Assembly: GCF_004802635.2 (NCBI RefSeq)
Contig: NZ_CP046052.1
Coordinates: 2,666,001 to 2,730,000 of the forward strand
DNA: 64,000 nt
Direction of reading: 5' to 3'
From: Methylocystis heyeri
GTDB lineage: Bacteria; Pseudomonadota; Alphaproteobacteria; Rhizobiales; Beijerinckiaceae
Shown here: in pieces, positions 25,346 through 33,767 of the stretch
How the letters are laid out: each line of letters opens with the position of its first letter
How positions within the stretch are numbered: the stretch's first letter is position 1
The notes under the pieces: generated by a model
What the model was told of the DNA's origin: nothing
Database searches by the model: none
What the model saw: the letters and a program-made list of their open reading frames with translations, nothing else
Made by a program: the position numbers and the translations under genes

Positions 25346-25936
25346 ATGTTGCCCTATTCTCTGATCGGCCTCGCCGTAGTCTGCGTCTTCCTGGTTTTTC
25401 CCGTCGGGAAAAATTCCGGGAGCATGCGCATCCCCTTTCTTCTCGGATTTGCCGGCTTCTTGCTCATTCTTGCGCTGGTCGCGGCCTGGATTCTCGGCAT
25501 AGCGATGTTTTTTCCCCACGGCGACCTGGCGCAACTCGTGAAAGACCGTCACCGTCTGATCCAAGGGCATATCGATCTTTTGCTGATGGCGCAGTTCCTG
25601 TTCATTTTCGCCGGTCTGTTCCGGCTCTATGCAATCGAGCCGCCGCGATGGCTGCTGGCGTTGTGCTGTTACGGCGCTTTCTTGAACGCGTTCGGCTTTA
25701 TGAGGGCTGGGTTCATCGCGAAGCCGCCCGTGGATGTCGCGGCCCCGACGCCCGAGCCGAGTTTCCCACTCCCCGCAGCGTTGAGTTTTACGGCCGTCAC
25801 GCTCGGCTTCCTGGCGGCGTCCATACTGATCGTCCGGGCCGCGTGGCGCGCTCTTCGCGCCGATCAAGAACGACTCCGTGCGATGAACACAGCTCCGGCG
25901 GGCGGCGGCAAAACAAACGCCGACGCGAGCGCTTGA
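25346..25936 (+). CDS. Small polytopic membrane protein of unknown function
   Basis: A 196-residue protein with about five hydrophobic helices and a short charged C-terminal tail (RADQERLRAMNTAP). The second loop and third helix contain DRHRLIQGHIDLLLMAQ; a His-x6-Gly-His-type placement in a helix also occurs in styrene-oxide-isomerase-like heme membrane proteins, but this is a loose resemblance. Start ATG 25346 (MLPYSLIG) is chosen because the first helix begins there; AAAGGAC lies about 10 bases upstream. The frame extends back to 24962 but that part overlaps the DUF3047 gene. Possibly in one transcript with that gene. Confidence 0.65.
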   Translation: MLPYSLIGLAVVCVFLVFPVGKNSGSMRIPFLLGFAGFLLILALVAAWILGIAMFFPHGDLAQLVKDRHRLIQGHIDLLLMAQFLFIFAGLFRLYAIEPPRWLLALCCYGAFLNAFGFMRAGFIAKPPVDVAAPTPEPSFPLPAALSFTAVTLGFLAASILIVRAAWRALRADQERLRAMNTAPAGGGKTNADASA

Positions 25937-25970
25937 CAAAAGAGCCGCTTTAATACTACCCATTTAGTAT
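25933..25970 (+). promoter_or_regulatory. Putative arylsulfatase promoter with ATACT/AGTAT dyad
   Basis: A consensus TTGACA lies at 25933-25938, overlapping the stop of the upstream gene. A plausible -10 is TACTAC at 25954-25959 (15-base spacer). The inverted repeat ATACT (25953-25957) / AGTAT (25966-25970) overlaps it, which would let a bound regulator block or recruit polymerase. Similar TAGT/ACTA dyads occur before other genes of the island. Confidence 0.5.
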
Positions 25971-26070
25971 GTAAGTAATATCCTGTCACGCCGGATGTAC
26001 GCGAGGCGGGAAACAAGCGCCCGGATGGTGTCTCCCCCCGTCCGGGCGTTTGCATCGTCAGGGTCTCCCC

Positions 26071-28389
26071 ATGCGCGTCGTTCCGCTTCTTTTCGTCTCT
26101 GCAGCTCTTGTCCTGTCGTCACGCGTTCAGGCCGAGGAAACCTTGCCCAAACCCGAACCTGCAACCGCCGCGATCCTCGATCCTTCGCGCGACGCCACGC
26201 CGGCCGCCTGGCCAACAGCGGTCAAAGCGAATGAGGGCGCCCCCAATGTGGTGCTGGTGCTGTTGGATGACGCAGGCTTCGGCGCCGCCTCCACCTTCGG
26301 CGGACCGGCAAAAACCCCGGAACTGGATAGGCTCGCGGCACGAGGATTGAAATACAACGCGTTCCATGTCAGCGCCCTGTGCTCGCCGACCCGAGCCGCG
26401 CTCTTGTCGGGCCGCACCGATCATCAGATCGGATTCGGCTCCGTCGCCGACGGCGCAACGGGCTATCCAGGCTACAACGCCCATTGGCCGAAAAGCGCCG
26501 CCAGCCTTGCCCGCGTGCTGCGCGACAACGGCTACAGCACCGCCGCCTTCGGCAAATGGCACAACACGCCCTATGATGAAATCTCCCCGGTCGGTCCCTT
26601 CGACCGCTGGCCGACGGGACTCGGCTTCGAATATTTTTACGGCTTCCTCGCCGGCTACGACAGCCAGTTCGCCCCGCGGCTTTATCGCAACACGACGCCC
26701 GTAGATCAAACGCGCACAGAAAAGGACGGATATCATCTCACCACGGATCTTGTTGAAGACGCGGTGAAGTGGCTCCACGCCCATGAGGCGGTGGCCCCGC
26801 AAAAACCGTTCTTCCTCTATTTCGCGCCGGGCGCCACTCATTGGCCACATCAGGTCCAGAAGGACTGGATCAGGAAATACCGCGGCAAATTCGATCAGGG
26901 CTGGGATAAACTGCGCGAAGAAACCTTCGCGCGGCAGAAGGCTTTGGGCGTCATTCCCGCCAATGCGGCGCTGACCCCGCGCCCCGCAGAGCTGCCCGCA
27001 TGGGATTCTCTGAACGACGACCAGAAGAAACTCTTCGCCCGGCAGATGGAGGTCTATGCCGCTTTCATGGAGCAGACCGATTTCGAAATCGGACGTCTGC
27101 TGAAGAGCATCGAGAAGGACGGCTTCGCCGACAACACTCTGGTGCTCTACATCGCCGGCGACAACGGCGGATCAGGCGAAGGCGGCGTCGATGGCCGCGA
27201 CGTCATCAATGCCGACGGTACAGTCCCCCCGGCCGCAGCGCGACTGCAGCGGGCCGACGAATTCGGCGAGGAGATTTTCGATAATCACTACGCCGCGGCC
27301 TGGGCGTGGGCGAGTTCGACGCCGTTCCAATGGACCAAACAGGTCGCTTCGCATCTCGGCGGGACGCGAGACCCTCTCATCGTATCCTGGCCTGCGAAGA
27401 TCAAAACGCACGGGGAATTGCGCACGCAATTCCAGCACGTCACGGACATTGCGCCGACGATCTACGAACTGGCGGGGATCACCCCGCCCGATAAGGTCGA
27501 CGGCTTCGCGCAGACGCCGCTGGAAGGGAAAAGTTTCGCCGCGAGCTTTTTTGACGCCGCGGCGCCGAGCAGCCACAAGCAGCAGGTCTTCGAGACTTCC
27601 GGCAATCGCGCCATCTACCAGGGCGGCTGGTGGGCCGGGGCGCGTCACGCGGCGCCCTGGTCGGCGCGTCGCGGCGAGCTTGCGATCGGCCAGAATCCTT
27701 GGGAACTCTATAATCTCGACCAGGATTTTTCGCAGGCGCGCGATCTCGCCAAAGATCGCCCCGACAAATTGCGGGAACTGACCGCGTTGTTCGACAGCGA
27801 GGCGAGGCGCACGCAAATCTATCCTTTGCTCCCGGCGCGCAAGGAGCCGCCCTCGCCCGCCGACGGACGAACCGTCTTCGACTATCGCCCGGGCGCCGAT
27901 CACATTCCCCAGCGCATCGGCCCGAAGTTCAACCGCCGCGCCCACAGCATTGTTGCCGACGTGACGCTGCCGGAGGCTCCAGAGGGCGTTATTTTCGCCG
28001 ACGGCGGCGATTACGGCGGCTTCTCGCTCTATGTGAAAGACGGCAAGCTGGTCTATCTCGCGACGGCCTGGGGCAATGTGACGGGAAAAATCGTCTCGCG
28101 CGAAAAGCTTTCGCGCGGCGCGGCGCGGATCGGCGTCGAATTCATCCCCGATGCGACGAATCCGCCGCCGGTCCTCACATCTTTCGAGCCGCGCGTCGTC
28201 TATGCCGGCAAAGTCGTCCTCAGCGTCGATGGCGCCGAGGCAGCGCAGGGACGGATCGAAAATCTGCAGTTTTCTTATAACGAGACGCTCGACGTCGGCC
28301 TCGATTCCGGCGCGCCGGTAAGTCCGGACTACGCCTCGCCTTTCCCGTTCAACGGGCAGATCGATAAAGTGCGCGTGGAGTTGCGGTGA
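26071..28389 (+). CDS. Periplasmic arylsulfatase (formylglycine-dependent)
   Basis: A 772-residue type I sulfatase. The signal peptide is MRVVPLLFVSAALVLSSRVQA. The metal-binding start of the fold is LVLLDDAGFG (Asp66, Asp67). The modification motif is CSPTR with Cys104, Pro106 and Arg108, followed by ALLSGR; Cys104 must be oxidised to formylglycine to be active. Later metal ligands are in AGDNGGSGEG. The C-terminal ~200 residues form an extra beta-rich domain seen in the long arylsulfatases. It hydrolyses sulfate esters and releases sulfate in the periplasm. Start at 26071 is preferred over a TTG seven codons earlier because the signal peptide begins there. No formylglycine-generating enzyme gene is in this window. 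It is followed after 41 bp by the amidase gene. Confidence 0.92.
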   Translation: MRVVPLLFVSAALVLSSRVQAEETLPKPEPATAAILDPSRDATPAAWPTAVKANEGAPNVVLVLLDDAGFGAASTFGGPAKTPELDRLAARGLKYNAFHVSALCSPTRAALLSGRTDHQIGFGSVADGATGYPGYNAHWPKSAASLARVLRDNGYSTAAFGKWHNTPYDEISPVGPFDRWPTGLGFEYFYGFLAGYDSQFAPRLYRNTTPVDQTRTEKDGYHLTTDLVEDAVKWLHAHEAVAPQKPFFLYFAPGATHWPHQVQKDWIRKYRGKFDQGWDKLREETFARQKALGVIPANAALTPRPAELPAWDSLNDDQKKLFARQMEVYAAFMEQTDFEIGRLLKSIEKDGFADNTLVLYIAGDNGGSGEGGVDGRDVINADGTVPPAAARLQRADEFGEEIFDNHYAAAWAWASSTPFQWTKQVASHLGGTRDPLIVSWPAKIKTHGELRTQFQHVTDIAPTIYELAGITPPDKVDGFAQTPLEGKSFAASFFDAAAPSSHKQQVFETSGNRAIYQGGWWAGARHAAPWSARRGELAIGQNPWELYNLDQDFSQARDLAKDRPDKLRELTALFDSEARRTQIYPLLPARKEPPSPADGRTVFDYRPGADHIPQRIGPKFNRRAHSIVADVTLPEAPEGVIFADGGDYGGFSLYVKDGKLVYLATAWGNVTGKIVSREKLSRGAARIGVEFIPDATNPPPVLTSFEPRVVYAGKVVLSVDGAEAAQGRIENLQFSYNETLDVGLDSGAPVSPDYASPFPFNGQIDKVRVELR

Positions 28390-28430
28390 CAAAAGCGATC
28401 CCGGCCGAACGCCCAGCATGACGACTCACT

Positions 28431-29813
28431 GTGGAGAACATTTTGCCTCAGGATCTCACACAACTCTCCGCGGTCGACCTCATCGCCGCCTATCGCACGA
28501 CAGCTCTCTCCCCTGTCGAAGTGACCACGGCGACGTTGCAGCGCATCAGGGAGCTTCAGCCGCATTACAACGTCTATCGCGCTGTTGACGTCGAATCTGC
28601 GCTGGCTCAAGCGAAGGCGTCCGAAGCGCGCTGGTTGCGCGGCGCTCCGCTTGGACTGCTCGATGGCGTTCCCGCGGGCTTCAAGGACCTGCTCCATGTT
28701 CAGGGCTTCCCGACGCGCAAAGGCAGCCTCGCGACTCCGGATACGGTCCAACAGGCCGACTCGCCGCCCGCCGCGCGCTTGCGTGAAGCGGGGGCCGTCA
28801 TTCTCGGCAAGACGCAAACCGCGGAATTTGGGCTGAAAGGCCTCACCGAAACCCGGCTCGCCGGCGTGACGCCCAACGCCTGGGACCGCCAATATGTCAG
28901 CGGCGGCAGCAGCGGCGGCGCGGCGGTAGCCGCCGCCCTCGGCCTCGGACCATTGCAGATCGGCACGGACGGCGGCGGCTCGATCCGCGCCCCGGCCGCT
29001 GTGAATGGCGTCTTCGGGTTCAAGCCGACATTCGGACGTGTGGCGGGATACCCGCATAATGGCTCGCTGTTTCATATCGGGCCCATCACGCGTACGGTTA
29101 CAGACGCCGCTCTGCTCCTCGACGTCATCGCTCAACCGGACGTGCGCGATTGGCAAAGTCCGCCGAACGATATTCGCGATTGGAAGGAAAATCTCGACAG
29201 CGGCGTCAAAGGAGTCCGCATCGCCTACAGCCGGACGCTCGGATATTTGAAAGTCGATCCCGGCGTCGTGGCGATCGTCGATCGCGCGGTTGCGCGTCTC
29301 TCGGAATTGGGCGCTATCGTGGAAGACGCCGACCCGGGGTTCGACGATCCCTCGCCGATCATCGACGCCGTCAATTCCGAACGCGCCATAAGACTGCGCA
29401 GCGAGATCGGCGCGGCGGGGTTGGAACTGATCGATCCGGACATTCGGCGGCGCGTCGAGCGGCTCGAGCGTTATACGCTGGCCGAAGTCGTGGAGGCCAA
29501 TGAACGCCGCACCGAACTCGCGATACGGATGCGCCGCTTCCACCAAAAATACGATCTGCTCGTAACTCCCGTGCAGTCGCAGCCTGTCCCGCGTCTCGGA
29601 ACGCCGCCGCAGACGCCCTTCGCATTCCCTTTCAACCTCACGCAGCAGCCAGCCGCTTCCATTCCCGCCGGATTCGACGTGAACGGCCTGCCGGTCGGTC
29701 TGCATGTGGTTGGGCCGCAATACGGCGACCTTGCCGTGCTTCGTCTTGCACGGGCGCTCGAGCAGCTACAGCCGTTTGCGACGCCGCATCTCGAGTCGTT
29801 GGGTCGGCTGTAA
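28431..29813 (+). CDS. Amidase-signature family hydrolase
   Basis: A 460-residue amidase-signature enzyme. The Ser-Ser-Lys triad is visible: Lys85 in GVPAGFKDLL, the cis-Ser pair 160-161 in SGGSSGGAAV and the nucleophile Ser184 in GTDGGGSIRAPAA. It has no signal peptide, so it should act in the cytosol on a carboxamide. GTG start at 28431 directly precedes ENILPQDL; no ATG fits the frame. It is 41 bp downstream of the arylsulfatase gene on the same strand, so the two probably form a transcript and may process the same sulfated, amide-containing compounds. The GatA role is unlikely because gatB and gatC are absent and the C-terminal part differs. Substrate unknown. Confidence 0.88.
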   Translation: MENILPQDLTQLSAVDLIAAYRTTALSPVEVTTATLQRIRELQPHYNVYRAVDVESALAQAKASEARWLRGAPLGLLDGVPAGFKDLLHVQGFPTRKGSLATPDTVQQADSPPAARLREAGAVILGKTQTAEFGLKGLTETRLAGVTPNAWDRQYVSGGSSGGAAVAAALGLGPLQIGTDGGGSIRAPAAVNGVFGFKPTFGRVAGYPHNGSLFHIGPITRTVTDAALLLDVIAQPDVRDWQSPPNDIRDWKENLDSGVKGVRIAYSRTLGYLKVDPGVVAIVDRAVARLSELGAIVEDADPGFDDPSPIIDAVNSERAIRLRSEIGAAGLELIDPDIRRRVERLERYTLAEVVEANERRTELAIRMRRFHQKYDLLVTPVQSQPVPRLGTPPQTPFAFPFNLTQQPAASIPAGFDVNGLPVGLHVVGPQYGDLAVLRLARALEQLQPFATPHLESLGRL

Positions 29814-29876
29814 TGTCGTCCCCTACGAAACATGCGTCCGTCTGCACGAATGAATGAAAGCCGCTCGAGTTCGTCC

Positions 29877-30845
29877 TCAGGGCGCGCTGTTGATGAGATG
29901 AATCGACCAGCGCGCGATCTTGCGCACGTCCGGATCAGGGTCGTCTACCGCGCCGGTAAGATAGGGCAATGCTTCGGGTCGCCCAATTTCTCCGAGCGCG
30001 GCCGCGATCTCCTTGCGCAGATTGCTGACGGGATGGGAGAGCAGCATTCCGAGCGCGGGAATCGCCTCCACCGATGGAAGCCGGCCTAGCGCGTGGGCCG
30101 CCTTGAGCGCGACCTGCCAGGCCTCGTCCGAAAGAGACCGTATCAGTGCGTGCTCGGCGGCGTCGGCACGGATTTTTGCGGCGAGGTTCGCCGCAGCCTC
30201 CCGCACTTGCCAGTGCGTGTCCCCCAATCTTGAAAGAATGGCGTCGATCACGGCTTCTGGAGTGGCGAAGGCGAGCGCCGAAATGGCCGCGCGCCTCACC
30301 TCAAAGTGATCGTCGCGAGTGGCGACGATCAGCGCCGGAAGCAGTTCTTCACGTTTGAAATAGGCCAGGACGCCAACCGACTCTCGCCGAACGTGGGGAT
30401 TCGGGTCGGCGAGCGCTTCGGTCGCTTTCTCGAGAACCGAGTCGACACGCAGATTGCGAAGGCCGCGCCAAGCCGCAGCGCGCACTTCGGAGCGTTCGTG
30501 ACCAACCAGCGCAAGAAGCGGGCTTGCCGCCTCAGGCGCACGCAATTCGCAAAGGCTCGCTCCGGCGGCGACGGCGACAGACTCGTCTTCGTCCAGAAGA
30601 GCGCTGGCGAGGGCCTGCGCGACTCGAAGCCCGTCGAACTGCTCCAGTCCCATCGCCGCAGCGCGGCGCACGCCGGCGTCGGGATCACTGAGCGCTCGGA
30701 TAAGAAGCTCCACTCCGCTCGCGTCAGCGCTTTCGGCCAGCGCGATGATCGCCATCCGGCGCTCGTGTGGGTCCACGCTTCCGTAACGGGCAGAGATACT
30801 ATTCAGATCCACGTCCTGCGCCTCGAAAACACCTTCTCTCGTCAT
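29877..30845 (-). CDS. HEAT-repeat protein associated with an AprAB-like pair
   Basis: A 322-residue protein consisting of about nine HEAT/PBS-lyase-type helical repeats (units such as DPDAGVRRAAAMGLEQF, DPNPHVRRESVGVLAYF, DDHFEVRRAAISALAF, DPDPDVRKIARWSIH). Such solenoids act as scaffolds or as lyase/assembly factors. No cofactor-binding motif is seen. The start at 30845 (MTREGVFEAQ) is 5 bases after the ferredoxin stop; the longer frame from 30899 would run into that gene. It is third in the operon flavoprotein-ferredoxin-HEAT, so it presumably helps assemble or partner the redox pair. No signal peptide. Confidence 0.8.
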   Translation of the reverse strand: MTREGVFEAQDVDLNSISARYGSVDPHERRMAIIALAESADASGVELLIRALSDPDAGVRRAAAMGLEQFDGLRVAQALASALLDEDESVAVAAGASLCELRAPEAASPLLALVGHERSEVRAAAWRGLRNLRVDSVLEKATEALADPNPHVRRESVGVLAYFKREELLPALIVATRDDHFEVRRAAISALAFATPEAVIDAILSRLGDTHWQVREAAANLAAKIRADAAEHALIRSLSDEAWQVALKAAHALGRLPSVEAIPALGMLLSHPVSNLRKEIAAALGEIGRPEALPYLTGAVDDPDPDVRKIARWSIHLINSAP

Positions 30846-30850
30846 TGGAA

Positions 30851-31084
30851 TCACCGCAGGAGATAGGGAATTGAAACTCGAACCGCCTGGGTCGGGCAAT
30901 CGAGTTCACAGGGCAGGCAATACCAGCATTCGTCGTAACGCATATGCGCTTTGCCGGTTTGCGGATCTACCCGCAGAACATCGAGCGGACAGACGTCTAT
31001 GCAGACGGTGCAGCCCTTGTCGGCGATGCACTTGTCAGCGTCGATCGTGACCGGAAACTCGGTAGGGTTCTCCGCAAAGGTCAT
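30851..31084 (-). CDS. Ferredoxin-type 2x[4Fe-4S] protein, AprB-like
   Basis: A 77-residue iron-sulfur protein. Cluster 1 is formed by CIADKGCTVCIDVCP and cluster 2 by CWYCLPCELDCP, the compact double-cluster arrangement of the beta subunit of adenylylsulfate reductase-like enzymes. It would pass electrons to or from the flavoprotein encoded just upstream. Start at 31084 (MTFAENPTEF) lies 7 bases after the flavoprotein stop, with GAGG upstream; the frame could be read from 31243 but that overlaps the flavoprotein. Cytosolic. The partnership is inferred from gene order and from the AprA-AprB pattern. Confidence 0.85.
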   Translation of the reverse strand: MTFAENPTEFPVTIDADKCIADKGCTVCIDVCPLDVLRVDPQTGKAHMRYDECWYCLPCELDCPTQAVRVSIPYLLR

Positions 31085-31091
31085 GCGCGCC

Positions 31092-32828
31092 TCAGTTTTG
31101 TGCGGGAATGCGAAGGCGGTGATAGGCGTCCCGCTCGGTCGCCTGCACTGGAACGATGTAAGGATCCACCGGCCGCTTGCGGCAGGCCATGGCTCCGCGC
31201 GCATCCTTGTAGAGCTGCGTATGGCAGAACCACTCCGCGTCATTCGATTCGGGATAGTCTGAACGAAGGTGATAGAGGCCCCATCGGCTCTCGGTGCGAT
31301 AGAGCGAGGCCGCAGCCGCCATGTCGGCGCAGTCGAGAATGGAATGGATCTCCAACGCCCGCATCAACTCGTGCGGATCGCGAGCTACAAGACGGGGCAG
31401 ATCTTCGCGAATCTCGGCAAAGCGCTTTTGCGCGATCTCGTATTTTCGCGTCACTTTCGGCGGCTGGAGATAATCATTTACGAAGCGGCGAATCTTGTAT
31501 TCGACCTGGTTGGGAGGCAGACCGGTTTCATTGGCCAGCGGGGCTCGCGTGCGGGCGCGCTCGGACTCGACCTGATCGGCGTCGAATTCGGCGAGATCGA
31601 CTTCCTCGGCGAAGCTGGCCGAATGCTCGCCCGCGATGGCGCCGTTGACGAATGCGCCGAGCATATAGTTGTGCGGTACGCTCGCCATGTCTCCTGCCGC
31701 ATAGAGGCCAGAAACTGTCGTGCGCGCGTATTCGTCCACCCAGACCCCCGACGCGCTATGACCGGAACAAAACCCAATTTCCGAAATATGCATTTCCACC
31801 ATGTCGCGGCGGTAATCCGTTCCTCTTCCCGCGTGAAACAGGCCTCGCGACGGGCGTTCGACTTTGTGGAGAATGTTTTCGACTTCAGAAACGGTCTCGG
31901 GAGCAAGGTGGTCGAATTTGAGAAAAACCGGTCCGCCTCCTCCCTGAAGCTCACGATAAAACTCCAGCATCATCTGACCGGACCAATAGTCGCATTCGAT
32001 AAACCGTGCGCCGCCGCTGTTCGCCGTATAGGCTCCGAATGGGCCGCCCACATAGGCGCAGGCGGGGCCGTTGTAGTCCTTTATCAACGGATTGATCTGA
32101 AAGCATTCCAGATTGGCGAGTTCCGCGCCGGCATGATACGCCATGGAGTAGCCGTCGCCCGAATTAGCTGGATTCTCGTAGGTTCCCCATAAATAGCCCG
32201 AGGCCGGCAAGCCGAGGCGTCCCGCCGCGCCGGTCGCCAGAACGACCGCTTTGGCTCGAATGACCAGAATTTGGGCGTTCCGACTGTTGATCGCGATGGC
32301 CCCGGCGATACGATTATCGACGCCGGTTAGAAGCCGCGTCGCCATAAAGCGGTTGGAAATAAGCACCTGCGCCTTGCGCAATTGCCGATAGAGCGCCTTC
32401 TTTATCGACGCCCCTTCCGGCATCGGCAGCACATAAGTCCCGAGGTGATGCACCTTTTTGACATCATAGTCGCCGTTTTCGTCCTTGAGGAATTTTACGC
32501 CCCACTCATCGAGTTCACGGATCATGTCGAAAGAGCGCTCGGCATAAGCTAGGAGCGCCTTCTGATTCACGATCCCATCATTGGCGATCGTGATTTCGCG
32601 GACATATTGTTCGGGGGTCGCAAAGCCCGGCACGACCGCATTGTTCAGCCCGTCCATCCCGACAGCGATGGCGCCCGAGCGCTTGACATTGGCCTTTTCG
32701 AGAAGAACGACTTTGAGATTAGGGTTCGCGAGTTTCGCCTTGTAGGCGGCGAGAGGTCCTGCCGTTCCGCCGCCAATGACCAGCACGTCGGCTTCGAACA
32801 GGGTTGCTTGCTCCTCGATCGCAGTCAC
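31092..32828 (-). CDS. FAD-dependent flavoprotein, AprA/fumarate-reductase-like
   Basis: A 578-residue flavoprotein of the FrdA/SdhA/AprA superfamily. The FAD-binding motif is ADVLVIGGGTAGPLAAYKA, followed by LLEKANVKRSGAIAVGMDGL. The mid region has AVVLATGAAGRLG and NPANSGDGYSMAYHAGAEL, and the second FAD signature is GLYAAGDMASVPHN. The C-terminal helical domain (LPRLVARDPHELMRAL) is as in AprA. Genuine AprA enzymes interconvert APS and sulfite + AMP; here the pair sits beside a sulfonate-type importer and no sat or qmo genes are seen, so a related reaction on an organosulfur compound is more likely. Start is GTG at 32828 with GGAG about 8 bases upstream. It is divergent from the ABC importer across about 100 bp. 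Confidence 0.8.
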   Translation of the reverse strand: MTAIEEQATLFEADVLVIGGGTAGPLAAYKAKLANPNLKVVLLEKANVKRSGAIAVGMDGLNNAVVPGFATPEQYVREITIANDGIVNQKALLAYAERSFDMIRELDEWGVKFLKDENGDYDVKKVHHLGTYVLPMPEGASIKKALYRQLRKAQVLISNRFMATRLLTGVDNRIAGAIAINSRNAQILVIRAKAVVLATGAAGRLGLPASGYLWGTYENPANSGDGYSMAYHAGAELANLECFQINPLIKDYNGPACAYVGGPFGAYTANSGGARFIECDYWSGQMMLEFYRELQGGGGPVFLKFDHLAPETVSEVENILHKVERPSRGLFHAGRGTDYRRDMVEMHISEIGFCSGHSASGVWVDEYARTTVSGLYAAGDMASVPHNYMLGAFVNGAIAGEHSASFAEEVDLAEFDADQVESERARTRAPLANETGLPPNQVEYKIRRFVNDYLQPPKVTRKYEIAQKRFAEIREDLPRLVARDPHELMRALEIHSILDCADMAAAASLYRTESRWGLYHLRSDYPESNDAEWFCHTQLYKDARGAMACRKRPVDPYIVPVQATERDAYHRLRIPAQN

Positions 32829-32924
32829 ATGGCGCTCCAGCCGCTGCGGCGGCGTTGTTCTGTGGCGGCGGGGCGACCCCCGACCTTGTTGCGTTCACCA
32901 TACCTCTTAGTCTATATATTTTAT
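32829..32924. promoter_or_regulatory. Divergent promoter region: AprA-like operon and ABC importer
   Basis: The region ends in an AT-rich block with an ACCATA (32897-32902) / TATGGT (32924-32929) inverted repeat spanning the importer's start codon. Inside is TAGTCTAT at 32908-32915, an 8-mer that recurs on the minus strand upstream of the MBL-hydrolase gene (37881-37888). No clear ribosome site precedes the ATG at 32925, so the importer's first gene may be translated from a very short leader. Confidence 0.5.
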
Positions 32925-33767
32925 ATGGTAAAGTCTCCGACACCGACGCTTTCCAGCCCCAGGTCCGGCGCCGCCACGGGGCGTGTCGAGCTAAGAAAGG
33001 TCTCAGTCGCCTTTGGCGCAGAGGCCGTTCTGAGCAATGTCGACCTCACCGTCGAGGCGGGTGAGTTCGTTTGTGTCATCGGGCCTTCAGGCAGCGGGAA
33101 ATCGACGGCTCTAAACCTTATTGCGGGCTTGCTAACCCCGGCTTCCGGCGAGGTTCTGGTCAGTGGAGAGCCGGTTCGCGAACCTGGAGCAGAGCGCGGG
33201 GTCGTTTTCCAGAACTACTCTCTTTTTCCATGGAAAACGGCGCTCGACAATGTTGCATTCGGTCCGCGAATGCAGGGAAACTCTCGCGCCGAAGCACGCC
33301 GCGCCGCATTTGTATGGCTCGAAAAGGTGGGGCTGTCCGCCTACGCTTCCCGCTTTCCCGCAACGCTTTCGGGAGGCATGCAGCAACGAGTGGCCATCGC
33401 GCGCGCGCTGATCAATCGGCCCGCCGTATTGTTGATGGACGAGCCCTTCGGCGCGCTCGATGCGCAGACCCGGGCGCTGATGCAGGAATTGCTGCTCGAC
33501 CTTTGGAGCAATTCTCGCTGCACAGTCTTTTTCGTCACGCACGACGTCGAGGAAGCGCTAATTCTTGCCGATCGCGTGATCGTCCTGAGCGCTTCCCCGG
33601 GGCGCATCCTCCTCGATCTGCCGGTACGCCTGCCACGACCGCGGCCGTCCGACGTTTTTGCTTATCAAGCCTTCAATTGCGCCAAAATGACCTGCCTGAA
33701 ATTGATCCGGCAGGAAAGTCGGTTGGCCTTCGACGCGCCGGAAGTCGTGCAATGCTTTCCGCGATAG
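32925..33767 (+). CDS. ABC transporter ATPase, SsuB/TauB/NrtD type
   Basis: A 280-residue ATPase. Walker A is GPSGSGKST, the Q-loop is in VVFQNYSLFPWKT, the signature motif is LSGGMQQR, Walker B is AVLLMDEPFGALD and the H-loop is FVTHDVEEA. The FPWKT sequence after the Q-loop is typical of the sulfonate/nitrate/taurine importer class. Start ATG 32925 is chosen because the conserved domain begins soon after; the frame itself is open back to 32607. The last 16 bases overlap the permease gene, so the two are translationally coupled. It energises import of the ligand bound by the NosL-tailed binding protein encoded third in the operon. Confidence 0.9.
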   Translation: MVKSPTPTLSSPRSGAATGRVELRKVSVAFGAEAVLSNVDLTVEAGEFVCVIGPSGSGKSTALNLIAGLLTPASGEVLVSGEPVREPGAERGVVFQNYSLFPWKTALDNVAFGPRMQGNSRAEARRAAFVWLEKVGLSAYASRFPATLSGGMQQRVAIARALINRPAVLLMDEPFGALDAQTRALMQELLLDLWSNSRCTVFFVTHDVEEALILADRVIVLSASPGRILLDLPVRLPRPRPSDVFAYQAFNCAKMTCLKLIRQESRLAFDAPEVVQCFPR

